Origin: Smallanthus sonchifolius
Taxonomy: Eukaryota; Streptophyta; Magnoliopsida; Asterales; Asteraceae
Reading direction: 5' to 3'
DNA length: 64,000 nt
Assembly (NCBI GenBank): GCA_023525975.1
Contig: CM042042.1
Location: forward strand, 44,093,880 to 44,157,879
Part shown: positions 21,258-33,856 of the stretch, piece by piece
Layout: each line of letters opens with the position of its first letter
Numbering within the stretch: position 1 is the stretch's first letter
Translations under genes and position numbers: made by a program
The notes under the pieces: model-generated
What the model saw: only the letters and a program-made list of their open reading frames with translations
Told to the model about the DNA's origin: nothing
Databases searched by the model: none

Positions 21258-24200
21258 CTAGACATTAGGGACACCATCATTTTTCTTGGAAGAAGCTATA
21301 TGAATCCTCCTATCTTGATTTTTCATAAAAGTAGGCCTTGTTAATTGTCTTTCCCCCAATGATCGATCATCCTGAAGCATTAAAACAACTTCAGACATGG
21401 TTGGTCTATTCGAAGCTAGCGATTGGGTGCACAATAAGGCTATCTCAGTGATCTTCATAACACTTTCTTGTTGGTATTCATTCAAGTTCAATGTCTCGTC
21501 GATTAACTTAATATGTAGTTTCTTCTCATACAACTTCCATGCCTGGTCACAAATACATAACAAATACTATTAAGAGTTCAATGCAACAATATAAAAAAGA
21601 AGATAAAATCAAGATAGGATTTGTAAAATGTTTTGGATGCTCCTTTTTCTGTTGGCTACTGCCAGACAATAATTTATCATGCTAATAGTATAATGATTTA
21701 GTTACTCTTGTTCATATATTTGTGACTAGGGATTCTACATAATGTAATATGTTAGGATTGCAGTATTACATATTAGGTCAAGAATTTCTTCATAGGCTTA
21801 TTATTACTTCTAATGCCAGAAGAAAATGCCTTTTTGTGGGTTTGAATTTTTTGCTTATATCCATAACATCTGTAGCTGAATGTAATTTATTTATTTAGTT
21901 TTTGATAGTTTAAGAATCGGAATTTTATCAGTTATAGAAATTGCAACTTATGTTTGTTCATTTTTGTACATGACCTGCATTAGTGACAACAAAAGATGTT
22001 GGAGATGTTCTATTTTATTGATAAAGTATTTCAATGTCAGACGCATGTTTCTTTCGTTAAATTTTTTTTTTTTTTATCTTCTTTCTAATTACCTCTGCAT
22101 ATTATTTGTGTCTTAATTTAAAGATGGCAATTTCTTAAAAAGACAAACAAAAAGGGGAAATAGTTTTAAAGTTGTCATCTCACATGTTCAAGGAGGTATT
22201 CCATGGATGACCTATCAGAGTTTATGTCTGTAGACCTTCTTCCGCTAACGATTTCAAGAATCACGATGCCAAAGCTGTAAGTATCAACCTTCTCTGATAA
22301 AACTCCACGAAGTGCATATTCAGGTGCCGCGTATCCTCTGCAGTTATATTATATTATATGGTATTATAAAGTAAATTTAAAAGAAGTCAATTGCAAATAA
22401 AATAGATCTAATGAAGTAAAAAGTGTATGCTAAATCTAACTTACAATGTCCCGACAAACTTGGTGTTAACATGAGTTTCTTCTTCTGGTTGGAACCTTGC
22501 CAACCCAAAATCTGCTATTTTGGCTTTAAAATCATCACTAAGAAGAATGTTACTTGATTTGATGTCTCTATGAATGATTTTCACATGGAATTCATTGTGT
22601 AGATGAGCAAGACCCTTAGCTATCCCTAATATTATTTCATATCGTTGGTTCCAGTCTAGAGTGCCCCTTTTTGCACCTGCATTATGAGCATATTTATGAT
22701 CATACTATCACTTTCAAAATGAAGATTTATGTTGGAATGTACATAAGTCAAATGGAAAACTCAAGATTGATGCCGATGAGTATTGGCGTAACAACCGAAT
22801 ACCAACTAATGTCTGTAACTATTCGGTAGGAACATGTAAGTGCCGAGAGGCACTATGTTCGCCTATTTCAATTTCTACAGGGGCTATGTTGTTTAGAGTG
22901 AATAGATTGCGTTTCATTTTGAACAAATTTCAAGTGAACAATTATGAGTAGTTTTGCAACTTCAATTACCCCATAAGAATTGATCAAGGCTTCCATTCGT
23001 CATATATTCCAGGACTAGGAGGAGATCAGATCCTTCACTCGACCATCCAAGAAGACGAAGAAGATTTCGATGACGAATGTTACTTATAAGCTTAACTTCA
23101 TTCTCAAAATCTTCTTTTGCTCTAACATTTTGTACTTGAAGTTTCTTCACTGCCACAACATTCTTATCATCAATGATTGCCTATACATTAAACAATCCAA
23201 AAACAATTAGTTAAAGAACAATTTTCTTTTTATAAAGATATGTTGTTGAACAATGCATGTCTTCACCAATGAGTTAGATATAACTTTACCTACACAAATT
23301 CAATAAAATTTATCATAAAAAATGGGAGGTTTTACTTTAGAAATCAAACTGGATCTTTTATACATGTCATAAAAATGGCAGGTTTTACTTTAGAAATCAT
23401 CAATGTATCTTTTACACAGAGTCAAACATAAAATGTTCTACTTTATTACCTTGAATACTTCACCAAAACCTCCTTTCCCTAGAATATTTTCTTCGCTAAA
23501 ATTATTCGTTGCCAACTGCAGATCTTTATAATTGTAATTTAGTGTCCCGTTTAAATCCTCTGCATTCAAGGGATAATGTATGAGTATATGTTATCAGTAT
23601 TGTGAATTCAGGGCTGGCCCACAGGGGGGCCGAGTGGGCTACGGCTCTAGGCTCGATAACCCCCGAGGCCCAAAGTTTTAATTTTTTCTTATATATGTAT
23701 GTGTGTTTTTTTTTATAAAAATCAATATATATTATAAACAAAAAAAATTCAATATATAGAGGCCCGTATTTTTTTTATATGTCCCTGGTTCAAAATGTTA
23801 TGAGAATTCTCGGGACCGATCCTGTGTGAATTGAATATATAATTGCATAAAAAAAATATTTGAAAGAATACAATCACCTTGTTCAGTTTTATTGGAGGTT
23901 TTCCGTAGTCGAAATAAGCACAAAACAAAGATAAGGAATAAGAGAACTAAACCACCAATGACTCCAACAATCATGGCTACTTTGCTTGAATGAACACCTA
24001 TCATATACAAGTTATAAACTCAATAGTTACAAACTTAAAGCAATTTTTTTAGAAATGAGATGTTTTGAACTTGCATGATGACAATTGAGTCATTTTTAAT
24101 CGACTTTGATGGAAACTTCACTAAGAAGTTTCTTCAAGAAAAGGGAAGTCGCTATCTTTATCAGCGACTTCAGTAACTTCCACTACAATGTATATTTTTT

Positions 24201-27200
24201 ACAAAAGGTTTTTGACAAGTTACCAACAAAAGAAATTTTTCATAAGTTAACAACTTTCCGACAAAACAAAAATAAAAAAGTAACCATAAGATTTCCTACA
24301 ATTTTTCGACAAATTTATTAAATAAGTTAACTTATTTAATTAATATAATCGTCGGAATATTGTCGGAAATTACCGACGAAAGACTTTTCTCGCTAATTCG
24401 TCGGAAAAAAACATTTCCTACGCGGATTTTCCAACAAACACTTTTTGTCGGAAACTTGCCTCTAACGGCCAATTCCAGACAAATTTCCCACGAAATCTGC
24501 TGTCACAAATTTTTCAGTTTTTTGGTAATACAATGTGAACTTCAAGGAAGTAAAGTCGCTATCTAAGATAGCGATCAAACTCAACTATAAAATGACCCAA
24601 TTGTCATAACCCCAATTCAAAAGAATCACAACACATTAATATGGTAAACAATTATTTATTTCATGAAACTAATTGATGCAATGGCCTCACCTTTAAGGAT
24701 ATTTGTGATATCTATTGTCTGGTTATCACTGAAAAATGGAGTCTCTGAGTACTTTGCAAAACATGCATTATCAAAATACTTTCCTTCTGTATCTGGAAGA
24801 CATTCTTTTAACTTGTTGTATGCTGTATTCATGCAGGCTTGGCAAATCGTTTGGTTTATATTTTCAGCACACTGTGCCACAGCATACACCGTTGCATTTT
24901 CATCTGCGATTCGCCTTATGTTTGCTACATATAAATTTGATGTTTTTGGAGTAGCATCTCTAATATCCGAAAGAAAATCATCTACAATTTGAGAATAATT
25001 TGATAATGTCTGAGATGCAGACAGATTGCCACAAATCGAAAAGCCAGTAACTCCATCCGGTTCCTCGTTGACATTTGGGTTATTATAGAAGTCATTGAAC
25101 GCCTCGTACCTTAAGAAATGAGGAGAAAAAGATTTAGGAATTAGTTCCTCAAGCTGAATTATTTTCTTGTTCTAGGTGGTTTAGAACTAGGTGATCCGCT
25201 CCTTCAGTTTGCGGATGTGGACGGTGGGTGATCCGCTAGTCAAACTAGTGGATCTGAACATTGTAAAAATAACAATAAAATATAGGCAAATTTGTTTTTA
25301 ATAATCAAATTATGGGATTTCTTGGCGATGTGGGATCATTCCAATCTAAGCAACAAAGATAAATTCCAAATTAGAAGACATAGCAAGTTAAAAATTGATA
25401 TTACGAAGTGTCGAACTAAAGACCTCGCCATACATGTAATGTTTATGTACTTGCCAACTGCTCTAGGACTTCTTTTGGGTTGTAAAAGTATTGTTTCTAT
25501 CTAAATAACTGAGTAGTTTCATGGAAGACTAATAGACATACATAATTACATACCATTTACATGTATAAACACGTTAACAAATATATATAAATGGAAAAGA
25601 AAAACTCAAAGAAACTATAACAAAAATAAACAATATTACAGCTACAAAACTCAAAGAAAAATCATCCGGCTTCTAAAGACCGGTCGAACCAGTGAACCGA
25701 TAAAAGGACCGGTTCGATGTCCGGTCCGGTTTTAAAAACATTGCTAAAATGCGTAGCAAAATCCGTAGCAAAATCGAAAAAGTATATCAACAACTGATGT
25801 TCATTTTCAAATATATATTATCTAGTACTGATTTATCAGTTACAGATGCCATCATTGACTTTAATTGACCATCATTTACCAATAATCGACGCATATTCTA
25901 CCGTTTCAAGGAAACATATTATATACTATGGTCATGTAAGGTCAAATATGGTCAGTTGTAATCATTGATGGTTATTTAGGGTTGTAGATGGTTAATTAGG
26001 GTCACTAATAGTCAGTTATGGTAAAAGATGGTCAATTAAAGTCAATAATAACCAATTAGGGTCATTCATTACCAGTTAGGGTACTATTGCTCGATGATGG
26101 TCAACTAGGATCGTTGATTGTAACTTAGGGTCATTATTGGTCAACGATGGTTGAGTATGACCAATATTGGTTAATAGTTGTCAACTAAGGCAAATTACGA
26201 TGAGTTAGGGAAGTGATGGCCAGTGACGACAAATGTTTTTAAATAATGGTCACTTAGGGTCCATGATGGTCAATTAGGGTCACCCGGTGTTTACATTAGT
26301 TAGTTGAAGGAGCAGATAACCTATAAATCAAAATCTATACTATATAATAAATAAAGGTTTTTCCATGCCACATGTCACATCTATATTCATATTTATCATT
26401 TTTTTTCGCTTCTCTCTCTTATTAAATACATATCTATCTTTTTGTAATAATATATATTTAAAGAAAATACTAATTATACTAATAAAACACATTTGTTTTA
26501 AATTATCTCTTATTATAAGAAATCTAATTATGTAACTTTTATTTTCAATCAAATTATAAATGAAAGGTAATTAACGTATTATCGAATTTTTTAATGTTTT
26601 GAATTTTGTTTTCTATCCGTAATATATGTAATACATTTTTACACCTGACAAATATATATATAAATATTTAAGAAATTTTATATATTAATATTTTTCACCC
26701 TGTGTGTAATACACGGGATCTAAGCTAGTGGTTTTATAAAACCATGTTTATAATTCTTAAACAGTTAGAACATGAAAAAAAAATCTTTTAAGCTTCTACC
26801 AATCTTTAAGTAAGGGTTATTCACTTATTCTATGGATTGGAAAGAAAACAAAATTAAATTCCATCCACCAACATGACTCTGAATGCAAAAGCCACAACAT
26901 TTTTCAGAGGAAAGTACCCAGAACCAATATCATGAAACATATAGACCATTCATTCAAACACTAACTAATTACTGAATTGATATTGCCAACAACAAAAGAG
27001 TTGAAAAGGTCCTATAGACATGATGTCACTTTCAGGCAATGACGGATCCAAAAATTTTCGTTAGGGGGTGCAAAATATGGTTCTGGTAAATATAGGCTGG
27101 TCAAAGGAAAACATCTTTTAACATTGTGGTTATAACCGGTACAACCAAATGATAGCTTTAATAATCGATACATGAATTGAACGGATGAGATATATGTTTA

Positions 27201-28911
27201 CTTTACATTTAGCAGACTACTTAAACTTAAATGTATAGTGTTCATTTTGAAAATCTAAAATCGTGTAGTTAAAGTGTTCATTTGATAGTTAAAACTTTAG
27301 TATGAATATGTAAGCAAACATATCCTATCACATGGAAATAGCAACCTAGTACAAATATTATCATACCGTAACCAAAGTGTACACAAAGCCTATACACCAA
27401 ATATGAGATGGGATGTGGGGCATAACACAACCGGTCATTCAAAGAAAATAAATTATCCTAGGGCCAATTTATACGTCTCATGAGATAATCTAACAGTTAA
27501 GTGCGTCATTGGTTTCACAATAGCGTGAATATGGAATGCGCCATGGGAGACTTGCCAGAGCATCAAAAACATACAAGTGGCTTGGCCTCAAGCACATCAC
27601 CCAATATAGATTCGTTTCTACTTGCTTTCGCTATTATTATCGTTACTATATATCCTTTCACTAGCATTAGCTACACTAGATCGATGGCATTTCTTTATTC
27701 GTGACAAGTTTTATTAATGTAAAATAACATAATTCAAACCGAAAGAAAGAAGATCAAAAGAGTGGCAATCCAATGATTAAGCCTTTATTGAAACTAACAT
27801 CACTGCTTACAAGAAATTGAAAGTGAAATTACAGGAAGAACAAGCTAAGAACGACTAATGATCTATTTCCCCAATATAACGAACATCAGTGTTAACAAAC
27901 TATTAACAACTAATCTTTTAAATTTGACAGAAACAGTCCTTGAAATATAACCAACTTGTCAATTAGTCTTCAAACTCTTTAACACTTAACTTAATTCAAA
28001 TCAGTTGACTATGTTGACTTTACTCATCACACGTTTTTAGGGGAATCGATGGGAGAGAATTAAAACAAAAGGCTATAAAGTGTAGAGTCAAGAATAAAAG
28101 GAAACTTAATAGCTAGGATTGATTGTTAACACACAATCTAGTTATTTTTTTTATTTATTTCTTTTTAAAACAACTCATACAACCATCTAATCTATTTCTA
28201 GCTCTACGTTCACATTCCACAACTAGACTTCAACCCTCGACCTTTATGGGAGGAGGCACCACTTCCCTACAAAAATTCTTCTATGATACGACGACCCTAT
28301 AGCGACGAAATGAAGTCATCAGAATGGGTAGGATATCACGTCGTCGCTACATGGCCGTTCCCAAAATTTTTTTTTCCAGTTAACTAGTTATATCATTTTA
28401 TTCTAAGGAGTAACGAAAAGGCTTGCATGCAAGTATATTATAGATTCAGTGCAAGTGTGATATAAATATATTATAGATTCAGTGCAAGTGTGATATGACG
28501 ACCACTTGCATGTAGTAGATACTTCTAAATAGAAGCTAGAAAACCTTACCTGACACTGCAGTCATCAAGAAAGACGTAAGCACTATTGCCAACAGTGCAT
28601 TTGAGAATATTAAAAACGCCAATATCAATACAATCAACACACCCATCTACGGTTAGGTAGTTCCGGCACTGGGCTTGTGCATAAACCAGGTCTCCAACAC
28701 TTAAATTTTGTGCTCTAGCATACAGAACCCTTTGGCTCACTAATTGCATTCTGAGATCATCTAATGTAGAGTTGCGATTCATGATAAAATCTGACGTAGG
28801 CAAGCCACCACGGCAGTGGTTGGGGATGTTAGGATAGTTTGCGTGGGTGTCTGACTGTGAAATCGCAGTCTCGGTTAATAATAACACCGCCAACACGACT
28901 AGGGCCGCCAT
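21258..28911 (-). CDS. Cysteine-rich receptor-like protein kinase (CRK), 8 exons, intact
   Basis: A plasma-membrane receptor kinase. Exons by my reading of GT-AG sites: 28911-28550, 25109-24691, 23997-23878, 23559-23450, 23180-22970, 22676-22445, 22337-22184 and 21542-21258. The phases agree throughout and give 1893 nt, about 630 aa, normal for CRKs. Exon 1 has a signal peptide (MAALVVLAVLLLTETAIS) and Gnk2 domain 1 with CRNYLTVDGCVDC. Exon 2 has Gnk2 domain 2 with CAENINQTICQAC. Exon 3 has the transmembrane helix. Exons 4-8 form a Ser/Thr kinase: glycine loop GKGGFGEVF, VAVKK lysine, HRDIKSSN, DFG and AAPEY. It is an RD kinase with all catalytic residues present. Its sequence resembles the CRK2/CRK42-type clade, but I give no symbol. 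Introns 1-3 carry transposons. Confidence 0.9.
23609..23824. mobile_element. hAT-type MITE in CRK intron 3
   Basis: A 216-bp insertion flanked by a perfect 8-bp duplication TGTGAATT (23601-23608 and 23825-23832). Terminal inverted repeats are CAGGGCTGGCCC and, on the other strand, CAGGATCGGTCCC. The 8-bp duplication with CAGGG tips is characteristic of hAT. It lies well away from the exon 3 and exon 4 splice sites. Confidence 0.85.
24078..24607. mobile_element. Inverted-repeat element in CRK intron 2, with CACTA-like interior
   Basis: The outer ends are inverted repeats: ATGACAATTGAGTCATTTTT at the left and, on the other strand at the right, ATGACAATTGGGTCATTTTA. Next comes a second inverted pair around AAGTCGCTATCTTTATCAGCGA and AGTCGCTATCTAAGATAGCG. 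The core (about 24180-24530) has TCGTCGGAA / TTACCGACGA repeats and a CACTACAATG-like tip, suggesting a small CACTA-like element nested inside a MITE. Almost the whole of intron 2 is made of it. Confidence 0.55.
25845..26290. repeat. Degenerate GGTCA / TTAGGGTCA tandem repeat in CRK intron 1
   Basis: Variants of GATGGTCAATTAGGGTCA recur roughly every 20-30 bases for about 450 bp. There is no coding sense. Unit length drifts, so it is an old minisatellite-like tract. Confidence 0.65.
26334..26728 (+). mobile_element. Complete short non-autonomous Helitron in CRK intron 1
   Basis: The 5' end is A|TCTATACTATATAATAAATA; the 3' end has a hairpin (CCC-TGTGTGTAATACACGGG) then ATCTAAGCTAG|T. The internal blocks CCACATGTCAC and GCTTCTCTCTCTTATT are shared with 1517-1835. 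It is 395 bp long and non-coding. Its orientation is opposite to the host gene. Confidence 0.78.
27310..27715. repeat. Repeat shared with the window's left edge
   Basis: 27310-27400 matches the reverse complement of about 60-145 (TCACATGGAAATAGCAACC). 27640-27715 matches 240-305 directly (ATCCTTTCACTAGCATTAG). It lies in CRK intron 1. Together with the exon-1 duplication it may reflect an ancient duplication of the CRK 5' region, or independent copies of a CACTA-type element. Confidence 0.45.
28265..28365. mobile_element. CACTA terminus remnant in CRK intron 1
   Basis: CCCTACAAAAATTCTTCTAT is a mutated CACTACAAAAATTC tip. It is followed by CGACGACCCTATAGCGACGA, the same subterminal motif as at 310-345. 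Confidence 0.5.
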
Positions 28912-29200
28912 CAGCCACCGTGAGAACCAGGAAGTAGAGAACAGTTTCAGAAGAAAAGTTTAAGAAAGAGAGGTCTAGGATGGCTGCCTAGCTATTGCTT
29001 ACTAAAGTGAAATGGAATTTTTCATGTTTGTGTTGAAATTTGTGGGATTTAAATTCACATTATGGGTCTATGGGTCAATGATTGAATAATAATAAATAAT
29101 CCAACTTGACTAAATATTATAACAAAAAGTAATGATACATATTCTAACCATTAACTTTACCAAACTACACATATTTTTCCGACCGACAAACACATAGACA
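28912..29200 (-). promoter_or_regulatory. CRK 5' leader and promoter-proximal region
   Basis: This region is homologous to the sequence upstream of the exon-1 copy (3618-3860): TTTGTGGGAT, AATTCACATTATGGGTC and AACAAAAAGT blocks are shared. The conservation marks the duplicated 5' region. An exact TATA box cannot be assigned with confidence. Confidence 0.4.
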
Positions 29201-29647
29201 TCATCCAAATATAACGAATCACGTGCTGACACTTGGGCTATAGCCGACGGTGCTTGTCGGCACTGAAACTCATGAAAAAAAAACCTGGAACTCTACCATG
29301 GTGACGCGTGTGCGTTCTTACAGCTAGGTAGCCGGTTCACTAGCCGGCTTTTGTAGCTTTAGCCAACAAGGTTTAGCCGGTGGGCTCAAAATCATATCAA
29401 CCGAGCTGAGCAGTGAGCAGTCCATTATCATCTAGTTGACAACTAGCCAACTATTGCGGGCTAAGCTGTCGATTTTTCCTTCGACTAGCTGGAAATATTT
29501 TTTTTTTCAAATAAAATTTTAATTTAGATCTTTTTTTTTAAGTTATAACAGTCGAGGATACACTTTGAATGTCACCCTTGTCCTCTCAAACGAGTGGTGT
29601 CATGGGAAGCATGTTGGAAGAGGTGGGCTAACTCCGGATAAGAGAAG

Positions 29648-29890
29648 AGTAAATTACATGAAAGGTCCTTGTGGTTTGTCAACATTTTGGATTAACTCCC
29701 CAACTATGAGAAACTGCATCTTTGCTCCATGTGGTATGATAACGGATAACATAAAAGGTCCCTGGAATGGATGTTTGTTAAATTTTCTGTCAACTTTTTA
29801 AAAAATGACCAAAATACTCTAAGGTTAAAAAACAAAAAAAAACATTAAAAATAAAATTAAAAGAATTACATATGAAATGTGAGACCCACT
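29648..29890 (+). repeat. Dispersed repeat, GTAAATTACATGAAAGGTCC family
   Basis: A non-coding repeat containing GGTCCTTGTGGTTTGTCAAC, ATAACATAAAAGGTCC and GACCAAAATACTCTAAGG. The inverted partner is at 50053-50298. Open frames in both copies read similarly only because the repeat happens to be open. It is probably a MITE or other small TE. Confidence 0.6.
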
Positions 29891-30389
29891 TCTAATAAGG
29901 TATCAAAAAATACCCCTAATCCACTATGTCTTTCTCGTTGAGAACCAGTCCCTAAAAGGGATTAAGGCAATTGAGGAAATTTGATGTAATCCTTTGGTCC
30001 GAGTAACATCATCGAGTAAAGTTGTTCGAGTAATTTTACTCGTATGTGGGGTTAAGGCAATTGAGGAAATTTAATGTAATCCATTGCACTTTTGATATTA
30101 AATGCACCATTAAGTCATAAATGCACAAATTTTTTATTTTATTTTTATAATATAATGAAACATAAATTGATAGTAATCCATTACACTTTTTTATTTTGAT
30201 ATTTGACGTAATGCATTACACATTTTTTATAAAAGCAACATAAATTGGTTGGTAAATCTTTTTATTTTTATTTTTAACTAATATATTTTATGTAGAATAT
30301 TTATTGATTTTGAAAAAAAAATGACTTGTTACCAAACATGTTAGAACTTAATGAAATGGATTTTCAAAATTTCAATAAAAGTATGTTAT
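29891..30389. other. Spacer before copia B
   Basis: A short duplicated phrase GGCAATTGAGGAAATTTNATGTAATCC occurs at about 29965 and 30056. No gene is seen. It ends with GTTAT, the near-matching target duplication of copia B. Confidence 0.4.
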
Positions 30390-30631
30390 TGTTAGCGAAC
30401 TTAGTAGCGAACTTACTAAGTTCGCTTGTTTAGTATTGGTTTGTTAGCTTTTATTCCTTTGTCTGTAAATAGCTTCTTTGTAACATTATTCAAGTTATCA
30501 ATCAAATCATTTCAGTTTTACCCTCAATCATTCTCTCTCATTTTCTTTCTCTCGTTTATCATTCTCGCTTGTTTTAGCGATCTCGTTTATCATTCTCGCT
30601 TGTTTTAGCGATCATTCTCGATATCATAACA
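30390..30631 (+). repeat. Copia B 5' LTR
   Basis: TGTTAGCGAACTTAG...ATATCATAACA. It contains a 32-bp direct repeat (CTCGTTTATCATTCTCGCTT-type, two copies) and a TAAATAGCTTC stretch that corresponds to TATAAATAG in the other LTR. Confidence 0.88.
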
Positions 30632-30643
30632 TGGTATCAGAGC
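30632..30643 (+). other. Copia B primer binding site
   Basis: TGGTATCAGAGC directly follows the LTR; it is complementary to the 3' end of initiator tRNA-Met. Confidence 0.85.
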
Positions 30644-31034
30644 ATATATGCTCGATTATGTGATTTTCTTCCTTTTTCCGCACTCATTATTCGTTGTTTC
30701 ATTCGTTTTCTCATTTTTTGTGTCAATTGGGGGTCGTTTCATGTTTTGATCCGTTCAAAACATTCGTTTTATGTTTCTAATCATTCCCACGATTGTATTT
30801 CTTCATATACTTCTCTGATTTTGAGTTATGATGATTTCTGGATCGATTTCACGTTTTTCTGTTCGTGCAGGCGAACTTGTCGTTCATCAGGTTGTCTGTT
30901 ACGGGCGAACTTATTAAGTTCGCATGTTCCTTTCCTGTTCCAGCGAACTTAACAACTTCGCTTTCTAAGTTTGCTTCTTGGCAAAGTTAGTAGGTTCGTT
31001 TTTTTTTTCAGTTTTCTTTTTCTTTCTGATTGTC

Positions 31035-33856
31035 ATGCCTGCTACTGTTGATCCCGCAGTTATTGTTTCTAAGGATTCTTCTAATCTTTTGTTCTTACAT
31101 TCATCTGATCATCGGGTCTCTTACTTGTTTCTAAAAATTTTGACGGCTCTTCTTTCGGATCTTGGAAATGTGTCATGTCCATTACCTTATCTGCTAAGAA
31201 CAAACTTGGTTTTGTTGATGGGACTGTTGTCAGACCTACTTCCTCTCCTAATCCGGAGTTATGAAAAAGATGCAATGATATGGTTATTTCTTGGATTTTG
31301 AACACTTTGTCCAGTGATATCAGTGAGAGCGTTTTGTATGTTGAGACTGCTCGTCAACTCTGGAAAGAGTTAACTGACCGGTATGGACAGAGTAATGGGG
31401 CCAAGTATTATCAATTGTAGAAGTCTATTTCTGCTATTTCTCAAAGGAATGATGATGTTGCTACATATTTTACCAAAATCAAAGTTGTTTGGGATGAGCT
31501 TAATGCAATCGAGCCTATTCCTCCCTTCACATGTGGTACTTCCCAACTTATGGCTAAGCACGAAACAGATAAACGTTTGATGCAATTTCTGATGGGTCTT
31601 AACCCTTGTTATGACATGATTCATGGGAATATTATCATGATGAAGCCTCTTCCCTAAATCAATGAAGCTTATGCTTTTCTCATTCAAGATGAGAAACAGA
31701 GGGAGCTTCATTCATCGGCTCAGTTTATTCCTCAGAATGCTTCTATGAATGCTTCTGTGTAGGTACCAAAGAATTACAATGCTCGGAAAGGTTATGTTTG
31801 TTCTCATTGCAAGAAGCCAGGACATGATGCCATCAAATGTTATCGCTTATTTGTGTTTCCTAAAGATTTCAAATTTACTAGACCCAAAGCTGCTGCTAAT
31901 GCTGTTTCTGATGCTGGGGTTACTGTACCTACTTTCGGTGCTCCTAATGCTCTTTCTTCTGAACAGTATAACAATCTGTTGCAACTTCTTAAGCAGAATT
32001 CTAGGTTCAGGGTGGTGTTCCTAATGTTCAACCACTCTGCTTTGCAAATTTTACAGGTATTATTGCTTGCAATTCGACTACGGTTGATACTACTTGGATC
32101 ATTGATACCGGTTCAAGTAATCATATATGCTTTGATTTCAATTTACTTTATGATGTTCAATTGCTTAACTCACACGTTTATGTTCTTCTTCCAAACGGGC
32201 ATGTCTTAACTGTTACGCAGGTCGGAACAGTTAATCTTACCAAGACGTTTTCAATTTCTAATGTCTTCTTTGTGCCTTAGTTCAAGCACAATCTCTTATC
32301 TGTTCCTAAACTTTGTAGGAATACAAATGGTCTTGTTCAGTTTTCTGAAACTACTTGTTTCTTGCAGGCCCCTTCGCTGAGTAGTCCGTTGGTCCTGAGA
32401 GATCTTCTCAACGGCCTTTATCTTTTGAATCCAAATAAACTTTTCTCTGTTACAGTTGATTCTTTTTCTCATTGTAATTCTGTTGTTTCTGTGAAACTTT
32501 GGCATACTCGTCTTGGTCATTTACCTTTGTACAAACTTAAGCAATTGAATGTCTTTACTGGTGCACATGATTGTTCTATTGATGATTGTTCTGTTTGTCC
32601 TAAGGCTTGACATCATAAACTGCCTTTTGCATTTAGTAGTATATCCAGTTCTCAAATGTTTGATCTTATTCATATTGATACGTGGGGACCGTATCGATCT
32701 ACTACATTTGATGGATATAAATATTTTCTCACCATTGTTGATGATTTTACTAGAACTACTTGAACTCATCTTTTGAAAACTAAAGGAAATTCCTTTCCTA
32801 TTCTTCAAGGGTTCATTGAAATGGTTGAGACTCAGTTTAGTATCAAAGTGAAGCGTGTTCGATCTAATAATGCTTTTGAACTTGGTTCGGGTATTCATCA
32901 TGCCGAGTATTTAAAAAAAAGGGAATTATTCGTCAGACTACTTGTCCTGAGGTTCCTCAACAGAATGGGGTGGTGGAACATAAACATAAGCATCTTCTCG
33001 AAACTGCTCGTGCTCTTATATTTCAATCCAAGTTACCAATAACTTTTTGGGGTGAATGCGTTCTCACTTCTACTAATTTGATTATAATTTTCCCCACACG
33101 GGTTCTTAAGGGAAAATCTCCTTCTGAGATTCTCTTTGGTAAAGCTCCTTCATACAACCACCTTCGCACTTTTAGGTGCTTATGTTATGCTTCTACTTCT
33201 TCACCCAGACGAGATAAATTTCAACCTAGAGCTCAAGCTTGTATTTTTATTGGGTATCCCTTTGAAAAGAAAGGTTACAAGCTTTATAATCTGGACACTT
33301 GACAAGTTCTTGTTTCTCGGGATGTGACTTTTCTTGAGCACATTTTCTCTTCTTTACACTCTTCGGATCCTTCTTATTTGTTTCCTTCTCTAAATGATCT
33401 GTTTGAGAAGACAGATCCAGTTGCTGTTCCTTCCTCTTCTTCGGCTACTCCTGAAGTTGATTCCACTCCTCCTCCTGCTTCTCCTGTTCCTCCTAGTCCA
33501 CCTCCGGAGCCCAGGAGATCTACTCGTTCTTCTGTTCCTCCTTCTCATCTGCAGGGTTATGTTTGTAATTATGATTCTTCTGTCGATTCATCTTGTTTTC
33601 ATACTTTGTCGAGTGCTTGCCAAGCTTCCCATTTTGTTAATATTGCTGATCTTTCTCCTGATCCCCAGCATCTCCTTTTAAATCTTGATTCTGTTCAAGA
33701 ACCTTCTTCTTATCAGGAGGCTGCTAACCATCCTGCTTGGCAAGAGGCTATGACTAAGGAATTTAATGCCTTGGAAAGTAATCAAACTTGGGAGGTTATG
33801 CATTTACCTAAAAGTAAAAAGGCCATTAAGTGCAAATGGTGTATAAAGTCAAGTAT
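31035..33856 (+). pseudogene. Copia B gag, protease, integrase and start of RT, decayed
   Basis: Gag starts at 31035 (MPATVDPAVIVSKDSSNLLF), a Retrotran_gag_3-type N-terminus. A knuckle CSHCKKPGHDAIKC is at about 31800. The protease region TTWIIDTGSSNH is at about 32090, and the integrase zinc region LWHTRLGHL at about 32500. The integrase core (HIDTWGPY, TIVDDFTR) follows, and the RT start AIKCKWC is at about 33830. Several stops (for example near 31420, 31657, 31760, 32278 and 32761) and frame changes interrupt it. It cannot encode a working polyprotein. Confidence 0.85.

Noticed and set aside
24663..24992. 109-aa plus-strand ORF
   Set aside because: Antisense to CRK exon 2 (Gnk2 domain 2), which has clear splice sites and cysteines.
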